Shown: positions 42,980-52,170 of the stretch, piece after piece | How the letters are laid out: the number at the start of each line of letters is the position of its first letter | How positions within the stretch are numbered: the first letter of the stretch is position 1 | Source of the DNA: Lusitaniella coriacea LEGE 07157 | GTDB lineage: Bacteria; Cyanobacteriota; Cyanobacteriia; Cyanobacteriales; Spirulinaceae | Assembly (NCBI RefSeq): GCF_015207425.1 | Contig: NZ_JADEWZ010000010.1 | Span: 87,686-151,685 of the forward strand | Length of the DNA stretch: 64,000 nt | Reading direction: 5' to 3' | Position numbers and translations under genes: made by a program | Notes under the pieces: model-generated | What the model was told of the DNA's origin: nothing | Seen by the model: only the letters and a program-made list of their open reading frames with translations | Databases searched by the model: none

Positions 42980-44602
42980 ATGAGCTTAGAAACCACAGCA
43001 ACCGAGCTACCAATTAAGGAAAGCCTAGAACAGTTTTTAGTCGTCCTTTCCGTCTCTTTGAGCGTTGCAACGGCTTCGCGATTGGTGAGCTGGTTCCAGA
43101 AAATTCCCTACACCCTATTATTGGTAATTGTGGGACTGGGATTAGCGTTCGTGGACGTGCGACTGGTTAACCTCTCCCCAGAATTAATTTTAGAAATTTT
43201 TCTCCCGCCACTGCTGTTTGAAGCTGCATGGAATATGCGCTGGCGGGATTTAAAGGAGAATTTGGTTCCCGTTTGTTTGTTCGCCATTATTGGTGTCATT
43301 ATCTCCGTGCTGGGAGTGGCTTTCGCCGTGGGCAAATTCACCGCCCTTCCCCTTTCGATCGCACTGTTATTGGGAGCAAGCCTTTCCGCCACCGACCCGG
43401 TTTCTGTGGTTGCGCTGTTTCGAGAACTGGGAGCGAGCAAACGATTAACCGTCATTATGGAAGGAGAAAGCCTATTCAATGACGGCGTTGCGGTTGTTGC
43501 TTTTATCCTGTTGGTGGGCATTCCCTTGGGCGTTGGGGAATTTTCCATTCCCACCACGATCGCGCGTTTTGTGGCATTTGCAGGGATTGGGATTGGAATT
43601 GGCGGATTGATCGGTTTTGGCATTTCCTACCTCACCCAGCGCTTCGATTTGCCTCTGGTGGAGCAATCCCTTACCTTAGTTTCCGCCTATGGAACCTATT
43701 TAATGGCGGAAGAATTGGGCGGTTCTGGAGTCATTGGCGTTGTCACAGTAGGGTTGATTTTGGGCAACTTCGGTTCCCGCATTGGGATGAACCCTCGCAC
43801 GCGGCTGATTGTTTCTGAGTTTTGGGAATTTCTCGCCTTTTTCGTCAACTCTATTGTCTTTCTGTTGATTGGCGATCAAATTAATTTTTCCAGTTTGGGG
43901 AATAATTTCGATCTGATTTTAGTCGCGATCGCGTCCGTGGTTCTTACCCGGATTATTGTGATCTTTGGCTTGGGTAGTCTGAGTAATTGGCTGAGTAACG
44001 ACGATCTCAACTGGCGCGAACAAACCGTACTTTGGTGGGGCGGTTTGAGGGGAGGCGTTTCCATTGCCTTGGCACTCAGTGTTCCCGTGGTTCTCGACGG
44101 ACGACAGGAAATTATCGATGCAGTATTTGGCGTGGTTCTGTTTACGCTGCTCTTTCAAGGACTCACGACGCAATTTTTCCTAGAAAAGCTGGGTTTAGTC
44201 GGAGATCGCCTGGAACGCCAGCAATATTCCGAAGCGCTAGCCCGTCGGACTGCTCTACAGCGCGTTTTGAAGTATCTTTCCCAGTTGGAGGAGTCTTATA
44301 AAGAAACAGAAGCAGGCTTCACTTCCGGCGCGTCGGAATTCTTTCGCTATCAACAGGGTTTGGTCAAAGGTCAACTGCAAAGCGTTGAAGAAGAACTCGA
44401 ACAGTTGCGGCGCATGAATTCCCAACTCCTTTCCATCGAACTCGAACAAGTGCGGGAAAAACTTTTGGATATCGAAGCGGATACCTACGCCGAGTTTATC
44501 CGTGCGGGAAATCTCAGCGAGAATTTGTCGCCCCTGCTGCAAAGTGCTTTGGATGAAGGGATCGAACGAATCATGCAAGATCGCCAACAAGCGGATGCTT
44601 GA
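42980..44602 (+). CDS. CPA1 family Na+/H+ antiporter
   Basis: The 540-residue membrane protein has about 12 segments and the CPA1 signatures: EIFLPPLLFEAAWN, GASLSATDPVSVVALF (with the ND/DP-type catalytic pair) and EGESLFNDGVAVVAF. A soluble coiled C-terminal tail (about 425-540) with RFELEQ-like helices follows. It exchanges Na+ for H+ at the plasma or thylakoid membrane. AAGGGGAAG sits upstream of the ATG. No regulator is adjacent. Confidence 0.93.
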   Translation: MSLETTATELPIKESLEQFLVVLSVSLSVATASRLVSWFQKIPYTLLLVIVGLGLAFVDVRLVNLSPELILEIFLPPLLFEAAWNMRWRDLKENLVPVCLFAIIGVIISVLGVAFAVGKFTALPLSIALLLGASLSATDPVSVVALFRELGASKRLTVIMEGESLFNDGVAVVAFILLVGIPLGVGEFSIPTTIARFVAFAGIGIGIGGLIGFGISYLTQRFDLPLVEQSLTLVSAYGTYLMAEELGGSGVIGVVTVGLILGNFGSRIGMNPRTRLIVSEFWEFLAFFVNSIVFLLIGDQINFSSLGNNFDLILVAIASVVLTRIIVIFGLGSLSNWLSNDDLNWREQTVLWWGGLRGGVSIALALSVPVVLDGRQEIIDAVFGVVLFTLLFQGLTTQFFLEKLGLVGDRLERQQYSEALARRTALQRVLKYLSQLEESYKETEAGFTSGASEFFRYQQGLVKGQLQSVEEELEQLRRMNSQLLSIELEQVREKLLDIEADTYAEFIRAGNLSENLSPLLQSALDEGIERIMQDRQQADA

Positions 44603-44873
44603 GGCGGCTGGGGGAGAGGGGATGATGCGGGGAATGGGAAACACGGCACTTCGACACGCTCAGTGACCGGGAGACGCGGTGACGCGGGAGAGCGGGGAGC
44701 TGGGGAAGTCGAGGGAGCTGGGGGAGCTTTCTTGAGACGCAGTGACGCGGGAGAGGTAGCAATTCATCTTCCCTTCTGCCCTCTGCCATCTGTCCTCTGC
44801 CTTACCGTTGAGGTGATAACTGAAGTGCCGATCCTGGGTATTATAGGGGGGCGAGTTGACGGGGAGTACAGTG
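44603..44873. repeat. Repeat-rich gap between antiporter and TPR genes
   Basis: It contains CACGGCACTTCGACACGCTC AGTGACCGGG (44642), the fourth copy of the 57-bp unit seen at 32335-32475, then GGGGAGCTGGGG units and the CTTCCCTTCTGCCCTCTGCC stretch (about 44770) of the 1726-type repeat. No gene is evident. Confidence 0.7.
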
Positions 44874-45911
44874 ATGAAAAAAAGCGATAGATTTGCCCTT
44901 TTAATGGCGTTGAGTGCGGGATTTGCCGTTTCTTTGAGTGCGATCGCGATCGCGCAACCCTTTGAAAATCCTCTCAACATCCCGTTAAATAACGGAACCC
45001 TAAGTACTGAGAGAGAAACCGCCGATCGCTTGGTGCGGTTTGGGGGACAAGCAGAACGCCTGGGCAATTATGAAAAAGCCATTGAATATTGGTTACAAGC
45101 GGCGGATCTTTACGATCGATTGGGGGATTTTCGGGCGCTGGGATTGACCTATGATTATCTGGGAATCACCTACGTCAAATTGGGGCGTTTAGATCCCGCA
45201 GAACTTTATTTGCGCCGCCGTTTAGCGATCGCGCGAGATAACGACGACTTCCAAGGGCAAGTCTATGGCTTAAATAACCTCGGTACGATGTACATTCAGC
45301 GTAATAATTTTGTCGGGGCAGTTGTCGCAATGGAAGAAGCCTTAAACATTGCCCGCAGCATTGAATTTCAGGAAGGAGAAGGACTCAGCCTCAGTAATTT
45401 AGGATTGGTCGCCGCGCGATCGGGCAACTACGCCGAAGCAGTGAAACGCTACGAAGAAGCCATCATTTTCCGCCGTCGTTTTGGTAATTCTGTCGGAGAG
45501 ATTAACACCCGCAATAATTTAGGGGATGCCTACCTCGCCCTGCAAAATTACCGCGAGGCGCATATTTCCTACGGGATTGCGCGACAACTGGCGAAAGAAG
45601 CCAGAGAGTTAGCCGGACACTTTCGCGCCACTGCGGGGTTAGCCCGCACCTACGCCACAATGGGGGAACCCGGCGCTGCTTTGGAAGAAGTGAAAAAATG
45701 GGTTGCCTTCGCACGAGAAAATAACGATCGCGCCCAAGAACTCGCCGCTTTGCAATTTGCCGGAAGGTTGCAACTCTCCCGTGGGGAGTGGCGTTCGGCA
45801 CGAACCTATCTAGTTGACGCGATCGCGATCGCCCAAGAACTCCAAGACGAACAAAGCCAAACGTTGCTGTACGACGATCTCAATCGCCTGATTTACGTCA
45901 TTCAAGAGTGA
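44874..45911 (+). CDS. Exported TPR protein
   Basis: From ATG 44874 the protein has 345 residues, beginning with a signal peptide (KKSDRFALLMALSAGFAVSL, cleavage near AIAQ). About seven TPR-like repeats follow (YEKAIEYWLQAADLYDRLG, then GQVYGLNNLGTMYIQRNN, then GLSLSNLGLVAARSGNYAEA). The LGxxY consensus gives a scaffold, probably in the periplasm. It resembles the TPR half of the CHAT protein at 25 kb but has no protease domain. Confidence 0.87.
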   Translation: MKKSDRFALLMALSAGFAVSLSAIAIAQPFENPLNIPLNNGTLSTERETADRLVRFGGQAERLGNYEKAIEYWLQAADLYDRLGDFRALGLTYDYLGITYVKLGRLDPAELYLRRRLAIARDNDDFQGQVYGLNNLGTMYIQRNNFVGAVVAMEEALNIARSIEFQEGEGLSLSNLGLVAARSGNYAEAVKRYEEAIIFRRRFGNSVGEINTRNNLGDAYLALQNYREAHISYGIARQLAKEARELAGHFRATAGLARTYATMGEPGAALEEVKKWVAFARENNDRAQELAALQFAGRLQLSRGEWRSARTYLVDAIAIAQELQDEQSQTLLYDDLNRLIYVIQE

Positions 45912-46014
45912 ATGCTGCCGTCTAAAGCGCAATCAGGAGAGCTTTTTTTAGCACGACAACTCATGTGCTTAAGTTGAAGAGTACGTCATATAAAAAGGGA
46001 TTGACAGCTTTGAT

Positions 46015-46060
46015 AGAGAGCGCCAGATATCCAATTTAGATGTGTTTTAGCTTATCCCTA
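46015..46060. repeat. Short repeat shared with 53519-53560
   Basis: AGAGCGCCAGATATCCAATT then TAGATGTGTTTTAGCTTA matches AGAGCGCTCGATACTCAATA then TGAATGTGTTTTAGCTTA at 53519. It lies in the gap between two convergent genes. Confidence 0.55.
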
Positions 46061-46164
46061 CAGCTTATTCTTCCTCCTCTTGGCAAACTGATGTACTATG
46101 AATCGTATTTTTATTGAGTTAAGATGCAAAATTCTAATCTTGAGGCAGGTGCATACTCCTCAAT

Positions 46165-46590
46165 TCACAATCCCGAACTCTTCAGACGATCGCGGATTCG
46201 CCCGATTTGCGTCTCGCGATTAATCGGCGATCGCGGTTGGGGAAGATCGAAATTGGGCCAATCGGGTAAATCGTTACAGGGACAAAGGGAAGAACTCACG
46301 CCGCTATTTTTAATCGGTACGGGCATCTCGCAACGAGCGCAGGAAACAATCTCCCAGGTTGACGAAACAAGATCGGTAATTCGCTGTTCTGTTCCTTCTA
46401 AGTAGAAGTCGCTGTTTTGAGACGTAATAATTTTTTGCCAACACTCCTCGAACTCGCGGGAATAGCGATTCCCCAGAAAGACAGGTTGGGGAAGAAGTTT
46501 TTCTTTTCCGTGGCGATCGATCGCTTTCTTCCCTAACTGAAACCAGTAAGCCAGATATTGGCGGACTTGCTCTTCAGATTTTTCCGGCAT
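46165..46590 (-). CDS. Unknown protein with Cys pairs, 141 aa
   Basis: From ATG 46590 (MPEKSEEQVRQYLAYWFQLG) the protein has 141 residues. The middle shows VFLGNRYSREFEECWQKI and the C-terminal half has CARCEMPVP followed by SLCPCND, four cysteines that could bind zinc. I recall conserved cyanobacterial relatives without a known function. It lies 82 nt downstream of cobU on the same strand. Confidence 0.7.
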   Translation of the reverse strand: MPEKSEEQVRQYLAYWFQLGKKAIDRHGKEKLLPQPVFLGNRYSREFEECWQKIITSQNSDFYLEGTEQRITDLVSSTWEIVSCARCEMPVPIKNSGVSSSLCPCNDLPDWPNFDLPQPRSPINRETQIGRIRDRLKSSGL

Positions 46591-46672
46591 GAACCCATTT
46601 CCTCTATACGCGCGCCTCCTTGTTATCCTAACTTCCGAATCGGGCAGCAACCGTTAAATGAATCTAGAGTTG

Positions 46673-47242
46673 CTAAGAGAATTTTTCATGTGTTTTGGGC
46701 AAAGGAATTCCGTGCTGAGTTAGGTTGAGGGCATATCCTCCCGTGACTAAATAGACGACGGACGCGATCGCGCCAATCCGGCGAAGGAGTTGACCCGCGC
46801 GATCGCGAAAAACCCGTCCCGCCGGATAAATGGGAACCAAACCCCACCCCACCTCCTCCCCCACTAAAATAATCGTCCCCTTCGCCCCTTCCAAGCTTTC
46901 TAACACCCCCTCAACTCGCTTCTCCCACACCGCCTCATCCTCATCGAGCAAATTCGCTACCCAAGTCCCCAGAGCATCCACCAGGAGGCAATCAGAAGGG
47001 TCTGAATCGCCAATGACCCTTGCTAGGTCAACAGGAACCCAAAGCGTTTCCCAATGCGCCGGACGGCGTTGGATATGCTTCTCAATCCTTGCAATCCATT
47101 CGGGATCGTTGGGATCGATTTGAGCCGTGGCGACATACTTCACCGCCTTCTGAGCCTCAGCAGCCAAATATTCCGCCCATTCACTTTTTCCCGAACGAGC
47201 CGATCCCGTCACCAAAGCAATCCGGAATTGAGGTTGAATCAT
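46673..47242 (-). CDS. cobU: Adenosylcobinamide kinase / guanylyltransferase
   Basis: From ATG 47242 (MIQPQFRIALVTG) the protein has 189 residues; an upstream start would add 16 hydrophobic ones without support. Walker A is GSARSGKS (13-20), then YVATAQ, DCLLVDALGTWVANL and VGEEVGWGLVP, all CobU/CobP features. The enzyme phosphorylates adenosylcobinamide and attaches GMP during B12 (pseudocobalamin) synthesis. No cobalamin riboswitch was seen in the 126-nt upstream gap. Confidence 0.93.
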   Translation of the reverse strand: MIQPQFRIALVTGSARSGKSEWAEYLAAEAQKAVKYVATAQIDPNDPEWIARIEKHIQRRPAHWETLWVPVDLARVIGDSDPSDCLLVDALGTWVANLLDEDEAVWEKRVEGVLESLEGAKGTIILVGEEVGWGLVPIYPAGRVFRDRAGQLLRRIGAIASVVYLVTGGYALNLTQHGIPLPKTHEKFS

Positions 47243-47368
47243 TGGAGTTATGAACAGTAGATCGAGAAGAAAGAGAGAACCAATAATCAATCGCGGTCAT
47301 ATATGATAACCTCTGGCAAAACCAATGTTAGATTATCAGCAGTACTTCGTACTCTAAGAAACATCAGC

Positions 47369-48046
47369 ATGAAACCTGAATTAAAGCGAATTGAAAATAC
47401 CTTGGATCGATTAGAACAAGCGCCCCAAGATAATCTTTTGGCGAAAGAAGGGGAATCCCAACCATCTGCGCTTCACGGTCCTTCTTTTTCACTCAAACTC
47501 GATCCGGCAAAAACCGCTCAATTGCAAGATAAAGCGCCGATCTTGCCCAAACTCAAAACCTTGGGGCTGAGTAGCCATATCCATAGTGTCAATCCCGTCC
47601 TCGCTTTAGAATTATTAAGAGAGATTAGCGAGCTAGTGGCAGGTTGGCATCAAGACCTAAAGTTCGTTTTAGAACAAATCCAACTTATTTATGAAGAAGG
47701 TCCTTTGATTGACGGTTGGTTGGAATCTCACTCTCTGACTTCAAATCCGAACTTTTCCATTCCTCGCAAGGCAGCAATGGATGGTTTGATGAATTATGTA
47801 GAAGAACTGACCGATCCCCAAGTCAGCTACCAATCGCCCCGTCCGGGTTACCGACTGTGCGGCGTGAATGAATACGGACAGGTTTGGTCGAGAGATTGTC
47901 CCCCGCAAGAGGTGCCGAGTGTCAGTCTCGCGATCGCGCGCTATCAAAAACTACAACAACTTCTGGTCAGCAAGCAAAATCTCGAAACCCGTCTAGAAGG
48001 ATTAACCGAAACCCTGGTGATGATGCGTAGCAGTCTCAACGAATAA
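47369..48046 (+). CDS. Unknown conserved-looking protein, 225 aa
   Basis: From ATG 47369 (MKPELKRIENTLDRL) it has 225 residues. The N-terminal ~70 residues look disordered; a helical core follows (HSVNPVLALELLREISELVA, then LKFVLEQIQLIYEEGPLIDG), then PGYRLCGVNEYGQVWSRDCP and a C-terminal coiled coil. I recognise no family. It diverges from cobU. The tyrosine/tryptophan-rich segment suggests a binding surface. Confidence 0.7.
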   Translation: MKPELKRIENTLDRLEQAPQDNLLAKEGESQPSALHGPSFSLKLDPAKTAQLQDKAPILPKLKTLGLSSHIHSVNPVLALELLREISELVAGWHQDLKFVLEQIQLIYEEGPLIDGWLESHSLTSNPNFSIPRKAAMDGLMNYVEELTDPQVSYQSPRPGYRLCGVNEYGQVWSRDCPPQEVPSVSLAIARYQKLQQLLVSKQNLETRLEGLTETLVMMRSSLNE

Positions 48047-48116
48047 AATTCGTCCTGGATTTTTAGGTTCAACGCTGGGAATAATACTTAAATCGAGCGA
48101 CCCTCAAAAATAACCC

Positions 48117-49055
48117 ATGAGCGATCCCCAAATCTCAATTTCTGCAATTATTTGCACCCATAACCGGGAACAGTATTTAGAGGCTGCAATTGATAGTTTA
48201 TTGGCGCAAGATTTCCCAAACTATGAAGTGATTGTCGTCGATAATGCCTCGCGCGATCGCACCCGCGCCATCGTCGAAGCAAAACTTCCCCATCCCCGCC
48301 TGCACTACATTCACGAACCCGTCCTCGGACTCTCCGTTGCCCGCAATACGGGGTTTAAAGCCGCCAAAGGGGAAATACTCGCTTACCTCGACGACGATGC
48401 AGTTGCCACGCCACAATGGTTGAGCGTTCTTTGGGCTGCCTATCAAGAAAATGATAAACTCGCGATCGCGGGCGGTAAAGTCACCCTCCTTTGGCCCGAA
48501 GGCATTACCCCTCCCGAATGGCTCTCCCCCGGACTCAGCGGGAACCTAGGAGCCTACGACTTAGGCAGCGAAGTCGCAAACATTACTAAACCCGGTTTAA
48601 CCCCCAGAGGCTTAAACTACTCCATTCGACGGACATTCCTCGAAAATATTGGCGGATTTGATGTCAATCTAGGGCGCATCGGTAAAAATTTACTCTCCAA
48701 CGAAGAACTACACATGACCGAACTCGCCCTCAAACAAGGATGGGAAGTCGCCTATCTTCCCAAAGCCCTCGTCGCCCATAACGTCGCCATCGAACGACTC
48801 AAACCCAGTTGGTTCCTCAGTCGAGGATGGTGGCAAGGAGTCAGCGAATGTTATCGCCAGCAGCTTTCTGGACGGGCAAATACCGCTCAATTTCTCAATG
48901 GTGGGGAACGAATTATTCGGGGACTCTATAAATCCGTAAAATATATTAAAGACCCCGCTCAACGCTTTGATAACCTCGTCTACGCTTACGGTCAACTGGG
49001 CTACTTAAAAACCTTTATTCAAGGATTAATTTCACCGCCAAAATTCAGTAAATAA
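48117..49055 (+). CDS. GT2 family glycosyltransferase
   Basis: The 312-residue protein has the GT-A fold of family 2: ISAIICTHNREQYLEAAIDS, DNASRDRT, and the metal-binding AYLDDDA. The C-terminal text (GLNYSIRRTFLENIGGFD, then NEELHMTELALKQGWEVAYL) is normal for GT2. It adds a sugar during surface polysaccharide synthesis. It heads a cluster with another GT2 gene and an acetyltransferase. Confidence 0.9.
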   Translation: MSDPQISISAIICTHNREQYLEAAIDSLLAQDFPNYEVIVVDNASRDRTRAIVEAKLPHPRLHYIHEPVLGLSVARNTGFKAAKGEILAYLDDDAVATPQWLSVLWAAYQENDKLAIAGGKVTLLWPEGITPPEWLSPGLSGNLGAYDLGSEVANITKPGLTPRGLNYSIRRTFLENIGGFDVNLGRIGKNLLSNEELHMTELALKQGWEVAYLPKALVAHNVAIERLKPSWFLSRGWWQGVSECYRQQLSGRANTAQFLNGGERIIRGLYKSVKYIKDPAQRFDNLVYAYGQLGYLKTFIQGLISPPKFSK

Positions 49056-49132
49056 AAAACAATTTTTCCTTGAAAAACGTCCTAGTCTTGAAGACATTCA
49101 TTGTTGTTTGACCTTTACTCATCCTAAAAAGC

Positions 49133-50134
49133 ATGACCTCTACCTCTGAGAAAATTCCAGTCTCGGTTTTAATCCCCGCCAAAAACGAAGAATTAAACCT
49201 TCCGGCTTGTCTAGAATGCGTATCCAGAGCGGCTGAAATCTTTGTGGTTGATTCCAACAGTAGCGACCGTTCCATTGAAATATCCCAAGAACGTGGCGCG
49301 AAAGTCATTCAGTTCGATTTTGAAGCAGAAAAAGCCCGTTTCGACCAAGAAGAACATCAATACAACCTCGAACAACAAAAAAATCCCAACACCTCTCTCC
49401 CCAAGTCAAAACTGCGAAAAAAGAAAAACTGGTCTCTCGACACCCTTCCCTTTAGTCATGAATGGGTCTTAATCGTCGATTGTGACGAACGAATTACCGA
49501 AGACCTTTGGGATGAAATACAAGAGGTCGTCAAAAATGACAGTTATGACGGATATTACCTCAATCGAAAAGTATATTTTCTCGGTAAATGGATTCGCTAT
49601 GGGGGAAAATACCCCGATTGGAATTTACGTCTTTTTAAACACAAAAAAGGTCGCTACGAAGACCTCGGTATCGGTTATATTCCCAACACAGGAGACAACG
49701 AAGTTCACGAACACGTTATCCTGCGAGATGAGCGAGGAAATAACATCACCCAAGAGCGTGCGGGATACCTCAAAAATGATATGGATCACATTGACTTCCG
49801 CGACATCTATCAATGGTTAGCACGACATAATCGCTATTCCAACTGGGAAGCCGGACTCTACGACAAACTGTTAAACGGAGAACTCAAAGACGGAATTCAA
49901 CCCAACTTATTTGGTAAAGGGCCCGAAAGAACTCGCTTTTTAAGAGGTGTTTGGGTGTGGCTTCCCTTCAAACCCTTGCTGCGTTTCATCTTATTTTATT
50001 TCCTGCGCTTGGGATTCCTGAATGGCAGTGCGGGATATATCTATGCACGTTTGTTGAGTCAGTACGAATATCAAATTGGAGTCAAACTTTACGAATTGCG
50101 GACATTTGGAGGGAAACTCAATGTCAAAAACTAA
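49133..50134 (+). CDS. GT2 family glycosyltransferase, WaaE-like
   Basis: The 333-residue protein starts VSVLIPAKNEELNLPACLEC and has VDSNSSDRSIEI and a catalytic LIVDCDER. A charged insert (about 62-100) sits between these. C-terminal text DGYYLNRKVYFLGKWIRYGG, then WNLRLFKHKKGRYED, and two late hydrophobic helices fit the WaaE/KdtX-like GT2 group. It follows the other GT2 gene by 77 nt in the same direction. Confidence 0.88.
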   Translation: MTSTSEKIPVSVLIPAKNEELNLPACLECVSRAAEIFVVDSNSSDRSIEISQERGAKVIQFDFEAEKARFDQEEHQYNLEQQKNPNTSLPKSKLRKKKNWSLDTLPFSHEWVLIVDCDERITEDLWDEIQEVVKNDSYDGYYLNRKVYFLGKWIRYGGKYPDWNLRLFKHKKGRYEDLGIGYIPNTGDNEVHEHVILRDERGNNITQERAGYLKNDMDHIDFRDIYQWLARHNRYSNWEAGLYDKLLNGELKDGIQPNLFGKGPERTRFLRGVWVWLPFKPLLRFILFYFLRLGFLNGSAGYIYARLLSQYEYQIGVKLYELRTFGGKLNVKN

Positions 50135-50167
50135 ATTTTTAAAGCCCATCCTTTCCCACTCCAAAAG

Positions 50168-50764
50168 ATGAAACAAAAATTTGATTCTCCCTCAACATTG
50201 GATGCCGAACCTTGGGTTGATTTGCGTCGTTACGACCAATCGGATTTTGATAGAGGGCGACCCGGTTGGGTTATTCTTTTGTGGTGGTTGGTGCAGTCCA
50301 TCGCATTTCCCCTCAGCCTCCATAACACCCACGGGATTCGCCGCGCCCTATTACGCCTGTTTGGGGCAAAAATTGGGCAAGGGGTTGTCATTCGCCCCAC
50401 CGCACGCTTTACCTATCCTTGGAAGGTAGAAATCGGAGACTATAGTTGGATTGGCGATGATGTCGTTCTCTACAGCTTAGAACGCATTACCATCGGAAGC
50501 CACTGCATTGTTTCGCAAAAATGTTATCTCTGTACGGGAAGTCACGATTTCCAAGACCCCACCTTTAAACTGCAAACCAATACGATTACCATCGGGAATG
50601 GGGCGTGGGTAGCAACGGACTGTTTTGTGGCACCGGGCGTTACGATTGGGGCGAATGCAGTGATTGGGGCGCGTAGCAATGTGTTTCGGGATATTCCTGC
50701 TCAACAGGTGGCTTGGGGGAGTCCGTGTCGTCCCCATTACCCGCGAGAGATGCACCAGTCTTGA
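50168..50764 (+). CDS. WcaF-type LbH acetyltransferase
   Basis: The 198-residue protein has hexapeptide (left-handed beta-helix) repeats: IGQGVVIRPTARFTYPWKVE, IGDYSWIGDDVVLYSLERIT, IGSHCIVSQKCYL, then IGNGAWVATDCFVAPGVTIG. This is the WcaF colanic-acid acetyltransferase pattern, ending in PAQQVAWGSPCRPHYPRE. It should acetylate a polysaccharide sugar. It lies 33 nt after the GT2 gene, completing a three-gene unit. Confidence 0.9.
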   Translation: MKQKFDSPSTLDAEPWVDLRRYDQSDFDRGRPGWVILLWWLVQSIAFPLSLHNTHGIRRALLRLFGAKIGQGVVIRPTARFTYPWKVEIGDYSWIGDDVVLYSLERITIGSHCIVSQKCYLCTGSHDFQDPTFKLQTNTITIGNGAWVATDCFVAPGVTIGANAVIGARSNVFRDIPAQQVAWGSPCRPHYPREMHQS

Positions 50765-50940
50765 AGTGGTTCGGCACTAAAGTTAAAATTTAGCTGGAAT
50801 AGAGGGAGATACACCCTAGCGTTAGAGTACCCCAAGGAAAAAGTTATTCAATCTGTCAGACAGAAACGGGGACGGGGTGATTTTTTACCCACAAATTGAA
50901 GACAGACCACTAAGTTTGTAGCATTTTGATCTTTGCAAGC

Positions 50941-51570
50941 TTAACCTTTCTGTTGGCGCTTCCGACGCGAAATGACTCCCAATGCACCCACGGATAGCAA
51001 ACCCAGTGCAGTTGCAGGTTCGGGAACAGTCTTGACTTTTACCTTTTTCAGGAAGTAATCATCGTTCTTGCCTGTAACGGTAAAGCCAAATTGGAAACCT
51101 TTGTTATCGGGAGAAAATTGCCTGAAGTTGAAGTTCCTGATGCCCAAATCCCAAGAATTACCACCAGGGATATCTGCGGCAACTAGCGTATCTCCATCAA
51201 CCAACAACTTGAAATCATCATTACGTCCGACTCGGCTGAAGGTTGCAGAAAGTATTTTTACTTTTTTGTCAAAGTTTAATAATAGGGTTTCGTCGGGACC
51301 AAAACCATCGATTTGGGGGCTATCAAAGCGACCCCCTTTAACGCCAAGACCAAATAGCCCTTGGAAAACATTACGAGGACCATTGGTAGATTGCCCTGTA
51401 ACGGTCAAGTCTAAATCACCTTTAGAGAAATCAAATGAAGGTGCAACGGAAGAAGGAAAATCAGAGAAGAAAAATGTCGTTGCTTGTACGGGCTTAGACT
51501 CAATGGCAAAGGTTGCAATTGCAGTCCCAACGGTGGCTAAGGCAATTTTTTTGAGAGTAATTGATTTCAT
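50941..51570 (-). CDS. Secreted PEP-CTERM protein
   Basis: The 209-residue protein has a signal peptide (ITLKKIALATVGTAIATFAI), a beta-rich body (DLDLTVTGQSTNGPRNVFQG) and a C-terminal sorting signal VPEPATALGLLSVGALGV then SRRKR. PEP-CTERM proteins are anchored and exported by exosortase and are often glycosylated surface proteins. A GGAG site precedes the ATG. The body has no recognised enzymatic domain. Confidence 0.9.
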   Translation of the reverse strand: MKSITLKKIALATVGTAIATFAIESKPVQATTFFFSDFPSSVAPSFDFSKGDLDLTVTGQSTNGPRNVFQGLFGLGVKGGRFDSPQIDGFGPDETLLLNFDKKVKILSATFSRVGRNDDFKLLVDGDTLVAADIPGGNSWDLGIRNFNFRQFSPDNKGFQFGFTVTGKNDDYFLKKVKVKTVPEPATALGLLSVGALGVISRRKRQQKG

Positions 51571-52170
51571 TTTTTCTCCTTCAAATTTTGTTGAGTGTAA
51601 TCGATAGAATCCACTTGAATTTGCTCTGAAGATGTCTCAGTTCAAAGAGAAAATTCAGGGTTTTTCACACAAAACTCATTCGATTTACCTTTTGGTTGTG
51701 CTGCGTGAATTTATTTAAGTGTTTCTATGATTCAAATCATATCCCTATTTTTTCGATCGATCTAGGGATTTCTACGAACTTCATCAAAGATTTAAAGTGG
51801 AAAATTGTGCTTAAAGAGAATGATTCTATGCCAAATATTGATGGGCTAACTTTTCTGGGGATCGCTAAAGAAAAAAGCTTCATGAAGCTTTTACAAAGCC
51901 AAGACTATTACTTAAAAAATCAGGGTTTCAAATAAGAAAAAGTTGTGAAAAAGATGCAGAGAATTAATTTATAGCATTGACCTTTGGGATGTGGAACTCC
52001 ACGCGATCGCAAAAGGTAATAGGTAGTAGACAGCTATATTAAGGGTTTTGTTGGGTTTCGCTCTTGCTCAACGCCAACCTACTTTTTTGAAAATGCGACG
52101 GGAAAAAGCGTTGTTTCAAGCTTTGACGTACATCAATCGCGAAATAATTAATCGAAATTAAGTTTGCACC
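51571..52170. other. 600-nt intergenic region with a degenerate MITE copy
   Basis: No gene is convincing; a 79-codon plus-strand frame has no ribosome site. At 51604-51640 the text AGAATCCACTTGAATTT resembles a degraded end of the small repeat element. At 51970-52099 lies a decayed copy of the element at 60439-60581 (TTTGGGATGTGGAACTCCAC; GCAAAAGGTAATAGG). Confidence 0.5.

Noticed and set aside
47243..47368. Cobalamin riboswitch before cobU
   Set aside because: The gap is short and no B12-box-like text (GCCACTG) was seen.
51696..51935. Plus-strand frame of 79 codons after the PEP-CTERM gene
   Set aside because: No ribosome site, AT-rich DNA and low-quality text; I could not support it.
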